Shown: in pieces, positions 33,535-47,745 of the stretch
How positions within the stretch are numbered: the first letter of the stretch is position 1
Layout: each line of letters opens with the position of its first letter
Source: an uncultured Subdoligranulum sp.
Lineage (GTDB): Bacteria > Bacillota > Clostridia > Oscillospirales > Ruminococcaceae
NCBI GenBank assembly: GCA_904374465.1
Contig: CAJFFY010000014.1
Coordinates: 1-55,012, forward strand
Direction: 5' to 3'
Length of the DNA stretch: 55,012 bases
Notes under the pieces: model-generated
What the model was told of the DNA's origin: nothing
The model's database searches: none
Seen by the model: the letters and a program-made list of their open reading frames with translations, nothing else
Position numbers and translations under genes: made by a program

Positions 33535-33867
33535 TTATCGGTCCGGTTCGCAGTCCAGAATGGAGGGAATGTCGGCCCAGCGGGCAACCTCGGTCTCGTA
33601 CCGTTCGTGCAGCCAGGCCACAGCCTCATCCAGACCCTGCTGGTTGCCGGCGAATTCCCGGCTCTCAATTTTTTCTTCGGCAGTATGCTCAATGCTCCAG
33701 GGGCCGGGCCAGACCTGCGCCGTCAGGAATTCCATCTTCTTTTTGCCGCTTTCGTCGGTGGGATCAGGCTTTTTTCCGGGGGTAATGACATAGCGCATGC
33801 CGCCTTCGGCGCCGGAATAGGGATTGCCATTGTGAAACCAGTGATAAATAGGGAATGCATCCAACAT
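33535..33867 (-). CDS. Conserved-looking hypothetical protein, 110 residues
   Basis: This gene was not recognised. The start at 33867 (MLDAFPIYHW) follows AAAGGAG on the minus strand; an upstream in-frame extension lacks a ribosome site and would cross the promoter. The protein is soluble and aromatic at the N-terminus (FHNGNPYSG), with an acidic, Trp-containing middle (VWPGPWSIEHT) and a C-terminal helix (DEAVAWLHERYE). No membrane segment or Cys pair occurs. It is a single-gene unit with its own strong promoter, divergent from tRNA-Gly. Confidence 0.7.
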   Translation of the reverse strand: MLDAFPIYHWFHNGNPYSGAEGGMRYVITPGKKPDPTDESGKKKMEFLTAQVWPGPWSIEHTAEEKIESREFAGNQQGLDEAVAWLHERYETEVARWADIPSILDCEPDR

Positions 33868-33918
33868 GTGCAGCCACTCCTTTGGAATAAAATGCAGGGC
33901 AGATTTCCTCTTGCAGCA

Positions 33919-33947
33919 AGTATATACCATTTCCGGCTTCCAGACAA
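33919..33947 (-). promoter_or_regulatory. Promoter of the 110-residue protein gene
   Basis: On the minus strand TTGTCT (33947-33942) and TATACT (33924-33919) are 17 bases apart, about 50 bases before the start. Confidence 0.75.
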
Positions 33948-33965
33948 GAGAAAACAAAAACGGGA

Positions 33966-33994
33966 TTGACAAAACCAGGGCTTTGCGGTACAAT
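33966..33994 (+). promoter_or_regulatory. Promoter of tRNA-Gly
   Basis: TTGACA (33966-33971), 17 bases, TACAAT (33989-33994); the mature tRNA begins only 12 bases later. Confidence 0.85.
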
Positions 33995-34005
33995 AACTAA
34001 GTCAT

Positions 34006-34081
34006 GCGGGATTAGCTCATCCGGTAGAGTGACTGCTTCCCAAGCAGTAGGTGGCGAGTTCGAGACTCGTATCCCGCTCCA
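34006..34081 (+). tRNA. tRNA-Gly (anticodon CCC)
   Basis: A 76-base tRNA with encoded CCA. Acceptor stem GCGGGAT/ATCCCGC, discriminator T34078, CCA at 34079-34081. Anticodon stem ACTGC/GCAGT encloses loop TTCCCAA with anticodon CCC at 34039-34041. The T arm GCGAGTTCGAGACTCGT is intact. It reads GGG codons. It has its own promoter and terminator. Confidence 0.95.
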
Positions 34082-34134
34082 AAAGCGCCTTGAATTGTAC
34101 GATGCTTCGTTAATTCAAGGCGCTTTTCTTTTTT
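34082..34134 (+). terminator. Terminator after tRNA-Gly
   Basis: A 15-16 bp stem AAAGCGCCTTGAATT paired with its exact complement, a 15-base loop and a T-rich tail. Confidence 0.85.
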
Positions 34135-34195
34135 GCCTCCTGCAATTGCCCTTCCGTTGCAAAACGTTCTTTTCTGCGTTTTTACGGGATTTTCC

Positions 34196-34224
34196 TTGAC
34201 AAGCGCGGCGGTTTCTGCTAAAAT
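34196..34224 (+). promoter_or_regulatory. Promoter of rpmE
   Basis: Consensus TTGACA (34196-34201), 17 bases, TAAAAT (34219-34224), leaving a leader of about 130 bases before rpmE. Confidence 0.85.
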
Positions 34225-34230
34225 ACTCTA

Positions 34231-34360
34231 GCAATCGTTCAGATGGCTGCTCCATTCGCACAGGATGGTGAATGCTGGTAGCCGCAATTCGAAGATTGTG
34301 ATGAGCACATATATCAAGTATGGCTCCTGGAATCATGATCGAGAAAGAGGTGAAACTACC
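34231..34360 (+). promoter_or_regulatory. Structured leader of rpmE
   Basis: The leader can form a nested hairpin at 34245-34283 (GGCT/AGCC outer, ATTCGC/GTGAAT inner) and a second one at 34285-34298 (CAAT/ATTG). Ribosomal protein L31 leaders are known in several bacterial groups, so this may be an autoregulatory element, but I cannot match it to a family. Confidence 0.35.
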
Positions 34361-34567
34361 ATGAAGAAGGGCATCCATCCCAACTATGTGGACTGCACGA
34401 TTACCTGTGCCTGCGGCAACGTGATTCACACCCGTGACACCAAGCCGGAGATCCACGTCGAAGTTTGCAGCAAGTGCCATCCGTTCTACACCGGCAAGCA
34501 GAAGCTGGTCGATACCGGTGGCCGTGTCGAGCGTTTCAAGCGTCGTTACGCCAACGCCGGCAAATAA
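34361..34567 (+). CDS. rpmE: Ribosomal protein L31
   Basis: The 68-residue L31 is of the zinc-binding (C+) type, with Cys16 and Cys18 (TCACGN) and Cys36/Cys39 (CSKCHPFYTGKQK). It bridges the 50S and 30S subunits. C+ forms are usually used in zinc-sufficient cells, while C- paralogues replace them under starvation. The ATG follows AGAGGTG. It has its own promoter, leader and terminator, as is common for rpmE in Firmicutes. Confidence 0.95.
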   Translation: MKKGIHPNYVDCTITCACGNVIHTRDTKPEIHVEVCSKCHPFYTGKQKLVDTGGRVERFKRRYANAGK

Positions 34568-34581
34568 GTTTGTTTGCAAGG

Positions 34582-34613
34582 ATACCCCAGATGGAAACAT
34601 CTGGGGTATTTTT
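34582..34613 (+). terminator. Terminator after rpmE
   Basis: A perfect 12-bp stem ATACCCCAGATG/CATCTGGGGTAT with a GAAA loop and a T tract. Confidence 0.92.
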
Positions 34614-34639
34614 GGCTGTCTGCCTATAAGGAGCACCTC

Positions 34640-35257
34640 ATGTCGGACTATAAAACCCTGCGCGGGACAACCACTTTTGAATACGAGGAAAAACGCAGTC
34701 GGTTTATCGCCACGGCTGCCTTTGCAGATACCGAAGAGCGGGCCCTGGAAGTGCTTGGCCGGGTGCGGGCTGCCAATCGGACGGCGCGGCATAATGTGTA
34801 TGCCTATGTGCTGCACAGCGGTCGGATGCGCTATTCCGATGATGGGGAGCCTGCCAAGACGGCCGGAACCCCAGTGCTGGAAACCATCACCCATGCAGGC
34901 GTTTCCGATGTGATCATCGTGGTGACACGATACTTCGGCGGTATCCTGCTGGGAACGGGCGGCCTGGTGCGTGCCTATACAGCGGTTGCGTCCGGGGCCT
35001 TGCAACGGGCAGAACTGGTTAGTATGCGCCTGGTGGTGGATTGCCGTGTGCGTCTGCCCTACGCATTGTTTGAGCAGGCCCAGCGTCTCATCCAGGCGTC
35101 CGGTGCCAAGTTGCAGGAACCGGTTTTCGACGATGCGGTAACACTGGAGTGGCGCATGCCGGCAGGGGAGGAAAGCCCCCTGTGTCAGGCGCTGTCTGAA
35201 CTGACCCGGGGCACGGCCCAGGTGGAAGTGGCGGCGCCCGCCTACGCTCCTTTTTAA
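34640..35257 (+). CDS. YigZ/IMPACT-family protein
   Basis: The 205-residue protein has the UPF0029 (IMPACT) N-terminal domain, seen from KRSRFIATAAF, RHNVYAYVL, DDGEPAKTAGTPVLE and VVTRYFGGILLGTGGLVRAY, and a smaller C-terminal ferredoxin-like domain. In bacteria the family (YigZ, YvyE) is conserved but without a proven activity; the eukaryotic IMPACT links to translation control by GCN1. TAAGGAG precedes the start. It stands alone between the rpmE terminator and the dgt promoter. Confidence 0.9.
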   Translation: MSDYKTLRGTTTFEYEEKRSRFIATAAFADTEERALEVLGRVRAANRTARHNVYAYVLHSGRMRYSDDGEPAKTAGTPVLETITHAGVSDVIIVVTRYFGGILLGTGGLVRAYTAVASGALQRAELVSMRLVVDCRVRLPYALFEQAQRLIQASGAKLQEPVFDDAVTLEWRMPAGEESPLCQALSELTRGTAQVEVAAPAYAPF

Positions 35258-35290
35258 AAAAATCTGAATTTCTTTAGAAAAATAGAGTAT

Positions 35291-35319
35291 TTGGCACAGT
35301 TTTATCGTACTTATAAGAT
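35291..35319 (+). promoter_or_regulatory. Promoter of dgt-dnaG-sigA
   Basis: TTGGCA (35291-35296), 17 bases, TAAGAT (35314-35319), ahead of AAAGGAGG and the GTG start. Confidence 0.6.
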
Positions 35320-35345
35320 AGAGGGAACGAAAGGAGGCGGATCCT

Positions 35346-36347
35346 GTGACGATTCGGGAAGAAACAGAGGAGATTGAGCGCCGTACGTTGAGCCGGTATG
35401 CCACGCTGAGCGAAACGAGCCGCGGACGTCGTGTGCCGGAGGCGGAAGATCCTATCCGCCCTTGCTTTCAGCGGGACCGGGACCGGATTCTGCACTGCAA
35501 GGCGTTCCGGAGGCTGAAACAGAAGACCCAGGTTTTCCTTTCGCCGGAAGGGGACCACTATCGTACCCGGCTGACCCATACGCTGGAAGTCAGTCAGATT
35601 GCCCGCACCATCTCCCGCGCGCTGCGCCTGAATGAGGACCTCACCGAGGCCATCGCCCTGGGGCACGATCTGGGCCATACACCCTTCGGCCATGCGGGGG
35701 AGCGGGCACTCAACCGATTGTGCCCCGATGGGTTTACCCACTACCGGCAAAGCCTGCGCGTGGTGGACATGCTGGAAAAAGATGGCAAAGGGTTGAACCT
35801 GAGCTGGGAGGTGCGCAACGGCATCATCACCCATACCACGGGCACCTGGGCGCGCACGCCGGAAGGCTGTGTGGTGCGCCGGGCGGACCACATTGCCTTT
35901 CTCAACCATGACATTGAGGACGCGGTGGCAGCCGGTGTGCTGGATCCGCGGCAGATTCCGCCCGAGGCCACAGCGGTGTTGGGCAACACCAAGTCCCAGC
36001 GCATCACCACCATGATTTCCGATCTGGTGGAGCACAGCCAGAACGGGCGGATCAACTTTTCGCCGGAGGTGGAAGCTTCCTATGATGTGCTGAAAGACTT
36101 CATGTATTCCACCGTCTATGTGGACCGGGAGGCCAAGCGGGAAGAAAAAAAGGTGGACAAGCTGATCGAAGGCCTCTATGAACGTCTGTGCGAGAAGCCG
36201 GATCTTCTTCCCAATTTCTATCTGCAAATTGCCTACCGGGAAGGTGTGGACCGGGCGGCCACCGACTACATCAGCGGTATGAGCGACGAGTTTGCCACGC
36301 GGCTGTTTGTGGAGTGGTATGTGCCCCAGAAATGGCAGGTCCTGTGA
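35346..36347 (+). CDS. dgt: Deoxyguanosinetriphosphate triphosphohydrolase-like HD protein
   Basis: The 333-residue HD-domain protein shows FRRLKQKTQVF, RTRLTHTLEVSQIARTI (His78), GHDLGHTPFGHAGE (His107-Asp108, His111) and a later DHIAFLNHDIEDA, the four metal-binding positions of the dGTPase family that cleaves dNTPs to nucleoside and triphosphate. Nucleotide preference cannot be read from sequence. The start is GTG 35346 after AAAGGAGG. It leads the dgt-dnaG-sigA order that is usual in Firmicutes. Confidence 0.9.
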   Translation: MTIREETEEIERRTLSRYATLSETSRGRRVPEAEDPIRPCFQRDRDRILHCKAFRRLKQKTQVFLSPEGDHYRTRLTHTLEVSQIARTISRALRLNEDLTEAIALGHDLGHTPFGHAGERALNRLCPDGFTHYRQSLRVVDMLEKDGKGLNLSWEVRNGIITHTTGTWARTPEGCVVRRADHIAFLNHDIEDAVAAGVLDPRQIPPEATAVLGNTKSQRITTMISDLVEHSQNGRINFSPEVEASYDVLKDFMYSTVYVDREAKREEKKVDKLIEGLYERLCEKPDLLPNFYLQIAYREGVDRAATDYISGMSDEFATRLFVEWYVPQKWQVL

Positions 36348-36378
36348 AACGTTGGCCGTGTAAGGGAGGTGGAGCCGG

Positions 36379-38169
36379 TTGATCCCACAGGAATACATAC
36401 AGGAGGTTGTCCGCCGCAACGATATTGAGGAAGTGGTGGGCCAGTATGTGCAGCTGCGGCGCCGTGGTCGTACGCTGAGCGGACTTTGCCCGTTCCATAA
36501 CGAAAAAACACCGTCCTTTGTGGTATATCCCGACACCCAGAGCTTTTACTGCTTTGGCTGCGGTGCTGCGGGCGATGTTATAAACTTTGTGCGCAAGTAC
36601 AATAATCTCGGGTATGTGGAAAGCGTCAAGCAACTGGCTTCCCGGGTGGGGATGCCGCTGCCGGAGGAAGAAGACAAAGAGGCCAAGGCCCGCCAGCGTC
36701 TGCTGGAAATCAACCGCTGCGCGGCGCGGTATTTTTACGAGCAACTCAATGCCCGCACGCCGGAAGCCGCGTTGGCGCGGCGCTACTGGCGGGAAAAGCG
36801 CGGTCTTTCCGACGCGGCCATCCGTCGGTTCGGTCTGGGGTACGCGCCGGAGGATTTCGGGGGGCTTTTGCACTATCTGCGCAGGCGGGGCTTTTCGGAG
36901 AGCGAACTGGAACGCTCCGGTTTGGTGAAGCGCAGTGCCAAGGGCAATCTGTACGACATCTTCCGTCACCGGGTGATGGTGCCCATCATCGATGTGCGGG
37001 GCTCCATCATCGCCTTTGGCGGGCGCGTGCTGGACGACTCCAAGCCCAAGTATATCAACAGCCCCGAGACGATGGTGTATCATAAATCCCGCACACTGTT
37101 TGCGTTGAATGTTGCCAAAAAGTCGCCCAGCAAACGCTACATCCTCTGCGAGGGATACATGGATGTCATCTCGATGCATGAGGCAGGGTTTGATACGGCG
37201 GTCTGTGCCTGCGGCACCGCCCTGACGGCGGAACAGGTCAAACTGTTGAGCGAGTATGCCGACGAGGTGGTGCTCAGCTACGACTCCGATGAGGCCGGCC
37301 AGAAAGCAACCGAGCGCAGTCTGGGACTTTTTGCCAACAGCCCGGTAAAAGTTAGTGTGCTCAGTTATCAGGGGGCCAAGGACCCGGACGAGTTCATCAA
37401 AAAGTACGGCAGGGAACGGTTCGAGATGCTGCTCAACGGCACCGCCAATCCCACCGAATTCCAACTGAAAAAGGCGCAGTCCAAGTATGATCTGCGCAGC
37501 GATGACGGCCGGCTGAATTATATCCGGGAGGCGATTGATATCCTGACCGGCTACAGCGTGACGCCCACCGCACGGGATGTGTATGCCGGGCGGATTGCGG
37601 AGGAAACCGGAGTTTCCAAACAATCCATCATGGCGCAGATGCAGGGGGCGTTGCGTACGGCCGAATGGAAGAGCCGTCGGAAAGAGCAGAAAAACCTGGC
37701 ACAACAGGGCAATGCAGCGGATCTGCGGGTGCCCTATTCCCAGGGGGGCGATACGGTGCTGGGGGCTGCCAGTGCCAGCCGCCAGCTGGTGGCAGCGCTG
37801 CTGCAGGACCCGGGAGAGATTGCTTATGTGCGCCAACACCTGCAGATGGACAGCGTTCCGCTGCCCGAAATGCAGCAGGCACTGCAAGCAATTTTCCGCT
37901 GCGGGGAGGAAAAGCTGCCGGTCAATCTGACCACATTGCAGCAGATGCTGGATGAAAAGGCTTTCCAGCAGGTGGCCCTCGCCCAGGCACAAAACCATGA
38001 TCAGAAACTGGCCCGCCAGGACATCGCCATGTACCTGGAACGGCTGCAAAACGCCAAGCCCGTCAGCGAACGGGTGGCCGGCACCAGCGACGACCAGTTT
38101 TTGGATATATTCGCCCATGTCAAAAAGGAGAAGGGTGTGCAGCAACCGCCGCCCGATGCCGAAGCGTAA
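36379..38169 (+). CDS. dnaG: DNA primase DnaG
   Basis: DnaG makes RNA primers at the fork. The 596-residue protein has the zinc finger CPFH...CFGC (Cys37, His40, Cys58, Cys61), the RNA-polymerase-like TOPRIM core with LCEGYMDVISMH and SYDSDEAGQKA (acidic metal site), and a C-terminal helicase-binding domain (about 450-596), which is divergent as usual. The start is TTG 36379, with GGGAGG 9 bases upstream and MIPQEYIQEV as the expected N-terminus. It is flanked by dgt and sigA, the classical macromolecular synthesis operon. Confidence 0.95.
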   Translation: MIPQEYIQEVVRRNDIEEVVGQYVQLRRRGRTLSGLCPFHNEKTPSFVVYPDTQSFYCFGCGAAGDVINFVRKYNNLGYVESVKQLASRVGMPLPEEEDKEAKARQRLLEINRCAARYFYEQLNARTPEAALARRYWREKRGLSDAAIRRFGLGYAPEDFGGLLHYLRRRGFSESELERSGLVKRSAKGNLYDIFRHRVMVPIIDVRGSIIAFGGRVLDDSKPKYINSPETMVYHKSRTLFALNVAKKSPSKRYILCEGYMDVISMHEAGFDTAVCACGTALTAEQVKLLSEYADEVVLSYDSDEAGQKATERSLGLFANSPVKVSVLSYQGAKDPDEFIKKYGRERFEMLLNGTANPTEFQLKKAQSKYDLRSDDGRLNYIREAIDILTGYSVTPTARDVYAGRIAEETGVSKQSIMAQMQGALRTAEWKSRRKEQKNLAQQGNAADLRVPYSQGGDTVLGAASASRQLVAALLQDPGEIAYVRQHLQMDSVPLPEMQQALQAIFRCGEEKLPVNLTTLQQMLDEKAFQQVALAQAQNHDQKLARQDIAMYLERLQNAKPVSERVAGTSDDQFLDIFAHVKKEKGVQQPPPDAEA

Positions 38170-38238
38170 ACCGTCCGGAGCAATTCGTCCGGTGGTGCGC
38201 AGTCTGTCCAATAGAAAACCAAAAGGAGAAACGTACTT

Positions 38239-39333
38239 ATGGCAGAGAAAAAGGATCCTATTCACAGCTTGATCGAAACCGGCCGCCGCAATGGCAAACT
38301 GACCAGCAGCGAAATCGGAGATGCGATGGAGGAAAGCGGTCATGTGCTCGACGTGGAGCAGATGGAAAAGCTCTATGAAGAACTGGAAAACAGCGGCATC
38401 GAGGTCGTGGATGACGACGCGGTGGACGTGGGGGATGCAGCGCTGACCGAAGACAATGTGGACGATTTTGAGGACAGCCTGAATACCGACGGCATTACCA
38501 TCGACGACCCCGTCAAGGTTTACCTCAAGGAGATCGGTCGTGTGCCGTTGCTGACTCCGGAGGAAGAGATTGACCTGGCCCTGAAGATCCAGGCCGGCGG
38601 GCCGGAAGGGGAGAAGGCCAAGCAACGTCTGAGCGAAGCCAACCTGCGTCTGGTGGTTTCCATCGCCAAGCGGTATGTGGGGCGCGGCATGCAGTTCCTG
38701 GACCTGATTCAGGAAGGCAACCTGGGCCTGATCAAGGCGGTGGAAAAGTTCGACCACACCAAGGGCTTCAAGTTCTCCACCTACGCCACCTGGTGGATCC
38801 GGCAGGCCATCACCCGTGCCATTGCCGATCAGGCCCGCACCATCCGCATTCCGGTGCATATGGTGGAGACCATCAACAAGGTTAAGAAGGTGTCCAGCCA
38901 GCTGCTGCATGAGTGTGGTCACGATCCCAGTGCGGAAGAGATTGCCGAGCGCCTGGATATGTCGGTGGACAAGGTGCGTGAGATCATGCGGGTGGCCCAG
39001 GAGCCGGTCAGCCTCGAAACCCCCATCGGTGAGGAGGAGGACAGCCATCTGGGTGACTTCATCCCCGACGATGACGCCCCGGTCCCGGCGGAGGCTGCCA
39101 GCCAAACCCTGCTGAAGGAACAGTTGGCCGACGTGCTCAAGACGCTGACTCCCCGCGAGGAGAAGGTGCTGCGCCTGCGTTTTGGCCTGGAAGATGGCCG
39201 TCCGCGCACGCTGGAGGAAGTGGGCAAGGAGTTCAACGTGACCCGTGAACGGATCCGCCAGATCGAAGCAAAAGCCCTGCGCAAGCTCCGTCATCCCAGC
39301 CGCAGCAAGAAACTCCGCGACTTCCTGGATTAA
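38239..39333 (+). CDS. sigA: Primary sigma factor SigA/RpoD
   Basis: The 364-residue housekeeping sigma factor has region 1.1 (about 10-60), region 1.2 (DDPVKVYLKEIGRVPLL), region 2 (EANLRLVVSIAKRY, LIQEGNLGLIKAVEKFD, FSTYATWWIRQAITRAI), region 3 and region 4 with the helix-turn-helix GKEFNVTRERIRQIEAKALRKLRHP. It recognises the TTGACA/TATAAT promoters seen throughout this window. The ATG follows AAGGAG. A terminator follows, then 210 bases without a gene before the rpoB promoter. Confidence 0.97.
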   Translation: MAEKKDPIHSLIETGRRNGKLTSSEIGDAMEESGHVLDVEQMEKLYEELENSGIEVVDDDAVDVGDAALTEDNVDDFEDSLNTDGITIDDPVKVYLKEIGRVPLLTPEEEIDLALKIQAGGPEGEKAKQRLSEANLRLVVSIAKRYVGRGMQFLDLIQEGNLGLIKAVEKFDHTKGFKFSTYATWWIRQAITRAIADQARTIRIPVHMVETINKVKKVSSQLLHECGHDPSAEEIAERLDMSVDKVREIMRVAQEPVSLETPIGEEEDSHLGDFIPDDDAPVPAEAASQTLLKEQLADVLKTLTPREEKVLRLRFGLEDGRPRTLEEVGKEFNVTRERIRQIEAKALRKLRHPSRSKKLRDFLD

Positions 39334-39346
39334 AGAAAAACCATCT

Positions 39347-39376
39347 GCCCGCCCGGCGTACCCGGGCGGCTTTTTT
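39347..39376 (+). terminator. Terminator after sigA
   Basis: The 8-bp stem CCGCCCGG/CCGGGCGG (39349-39356/39362-39369) is followed by a C and six T. Confidence 0.85.
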
Positions 39377-39586
39377 GTGGCTGCGACGGATTTGTCAAGG
39401 GAAATGTCGGACAAAAAGAAAATCGTCAGGTTGTGAAATATGCCCAAAAGCGGGGGCTGGAACCGTTTGCCAAGATTTGTCAAGGGCTGCTCCGTGGGGT
39501 AAAACCGTCAAAATGCCGAAAATATCTCACGCTCACCCGGGCGTTCAACATGGGAAAGAAAAGTTGTAAAAAAGCCCCGAAAAGCC
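39377..39586. other. Gene-free region between sigA and rpoB promoter
   Basis: No ORF with a ribosome site is present. The 13-mer GATTTGTCAAGGG occurs twice (39389-39401 and 39474-39486), and TTTGTCAA recurs in the rpoB leader near 39746. TGTCGGACA at 39405-39413 is a short palindrome. No function is evident. Confidence 0.5.
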
Positions 39587-39615
39587 TTGACAATAAGGGT
39601 TTTAGCCGATATACT
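39587..39615 (+). promoter_or_regulatory. Promoter of rpoBC
   Basis: Consensus TTGACA (39587-39592), 17 bases, TATACT (39610-39615), giving a leader of about 160 bases before rpoB. Confidence 0.88.
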
Positions 39616-39621
39616 AAGACA

Positions 39622-39780
39622 GTATCACAAAAATGGAATAGAGCGCCCTAAAGGGATTTGGCAAAAACACAAAAACCAAAAACTTTGTGAAAAACGCCGA
39701 ATGTGTGGCCTTTTCTCCGGATCTCTTTGGGCTGCTTTTGCCAACTTTGTCAATCTATGGAATAGGAGTGGTCGCGTTTT
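39622..39780 (+). promoter_or_regulatory. rpoB leader with long-range pairing
   Basis: TTGGCAAAA (39658-39666) is exactly complementary to TTTTGCCAA (39736-39744), closing a 69-base interior that also holds CACAAA/TTTGTG (39668-39689). The closing arm ends about 20 bases before the ribosome site AGGAG (39764-39768). This may be a control element, but that is inference. Confidence 0.35.
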
Positions 39781-43611
<3,831 letters not shown>

Positions 43612-43658
43612 TGTTTCGCTGTATCGTGTGTCATACTTGAATTGAGAGGGTTCGCTGA

Positions 43659-47261
<3,603 letters not shown>

Positions 47262-47273
47262 TTCATAGCATTA

Positions 47274-47306
47274 TAGCCCCGTCGCCTTGGCGACGGGGCT
47301 ATTTTT
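47274..47306 (+). terminator. Terminator after rpoC
   Basis: A 13-bp stem TAGCCCCGTCGCC/GGCGACGGGGCTA with a two-base loop is followed by five T. Confidence 0.9.
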
Positions 47307-47313
47307 GTCTGTG

Positions 47314-47342
47314 TTGACGCTGTGTTATAAACTGGGTATAAT
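47314..47342 (+). promoter_or_regulatory. Promoter of the Spx-like/pepF unit
   Basis: TTGACG (47314-47319), 17 bases, perfect TATAAT (47337-47342), 40 bases before the GTG start. Confidence 0.85.
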
Positions 47343-47381
47343 GGACAGTACTGGAAAAGAAACAGGAAAGGAAGTGTTGCA

Positions 47382-47735
47382 GTGCTGTTTTTGCAGTACC
47401 CGCCGTGCTCCACCTGCCGCAAGGCACAAAAATGGCTGGAGGAACGGAACGTTTCCTACAAGGCACGTCATATCAAGGAAGAAAATCCCACCCTGGAGGA
47501 GCTGCGGGACTGGGTTCGCCGCAGTGGACTGCCCCTCAAACGCTTTTTTAATACCAGCGGCCAGGCCTATAAGGTTTTGGGACTGAAGGACAAACTCCCC
47601 ACCCTCTCGGAGGAGGAGCAGCTGGCGCTGCTGGCCAGTGACGGTATGCTGGTCAAGCGGCCCTTGCTGGTGGATGATGCGTTTGTGCTGGTGGGATTCA
47701 AACCTGCTGAATGGGAAACTGTTTTATCGAAATAA
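47382..47735 (+). CDS. ArsC/Spx-family protein
   Basis: The 117-residue thioredoxin-fold protein has a redox CxxC, PPCSTCRKA (Cys9, Cys12), then KRFFNTSG and VKRPLLVDD, which mark the ArsC/Spx/MgsR family. Spx and MgsR bind the RNA polymerase alpha subunit under disulfide or heat stress; ArsC reduces arsenate. The CxxC is present in Spx and MgsR, but the local sequence does not decide between these roles. The start is GTG 47382 after AAAGGAAG. The stop lies 10 bases before pepF. Confidence 0.85.
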   Translation: MLFLQYPPCSTCRKAQKWLEERNVSYKARHIKEENPTLEELRDWVRRSGLPLKRFFNTSGQAYKVLGLKDKLPTLSEEEQLALLASDGMLVKRPLLVDDAFVLVGFKPAEWETVLSK

Positions 47736-47745
47736 GGAGGTAACT

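Noticed and set aside
36271..39483. A very long open frame (1070 codons) on the minus strand antisense to dnaG and sigA
   Set aside because: The plus-strand genes are certain; the antisense frame has no recognisable domain or ribosome site and is a by-product of GC-rich codon use.
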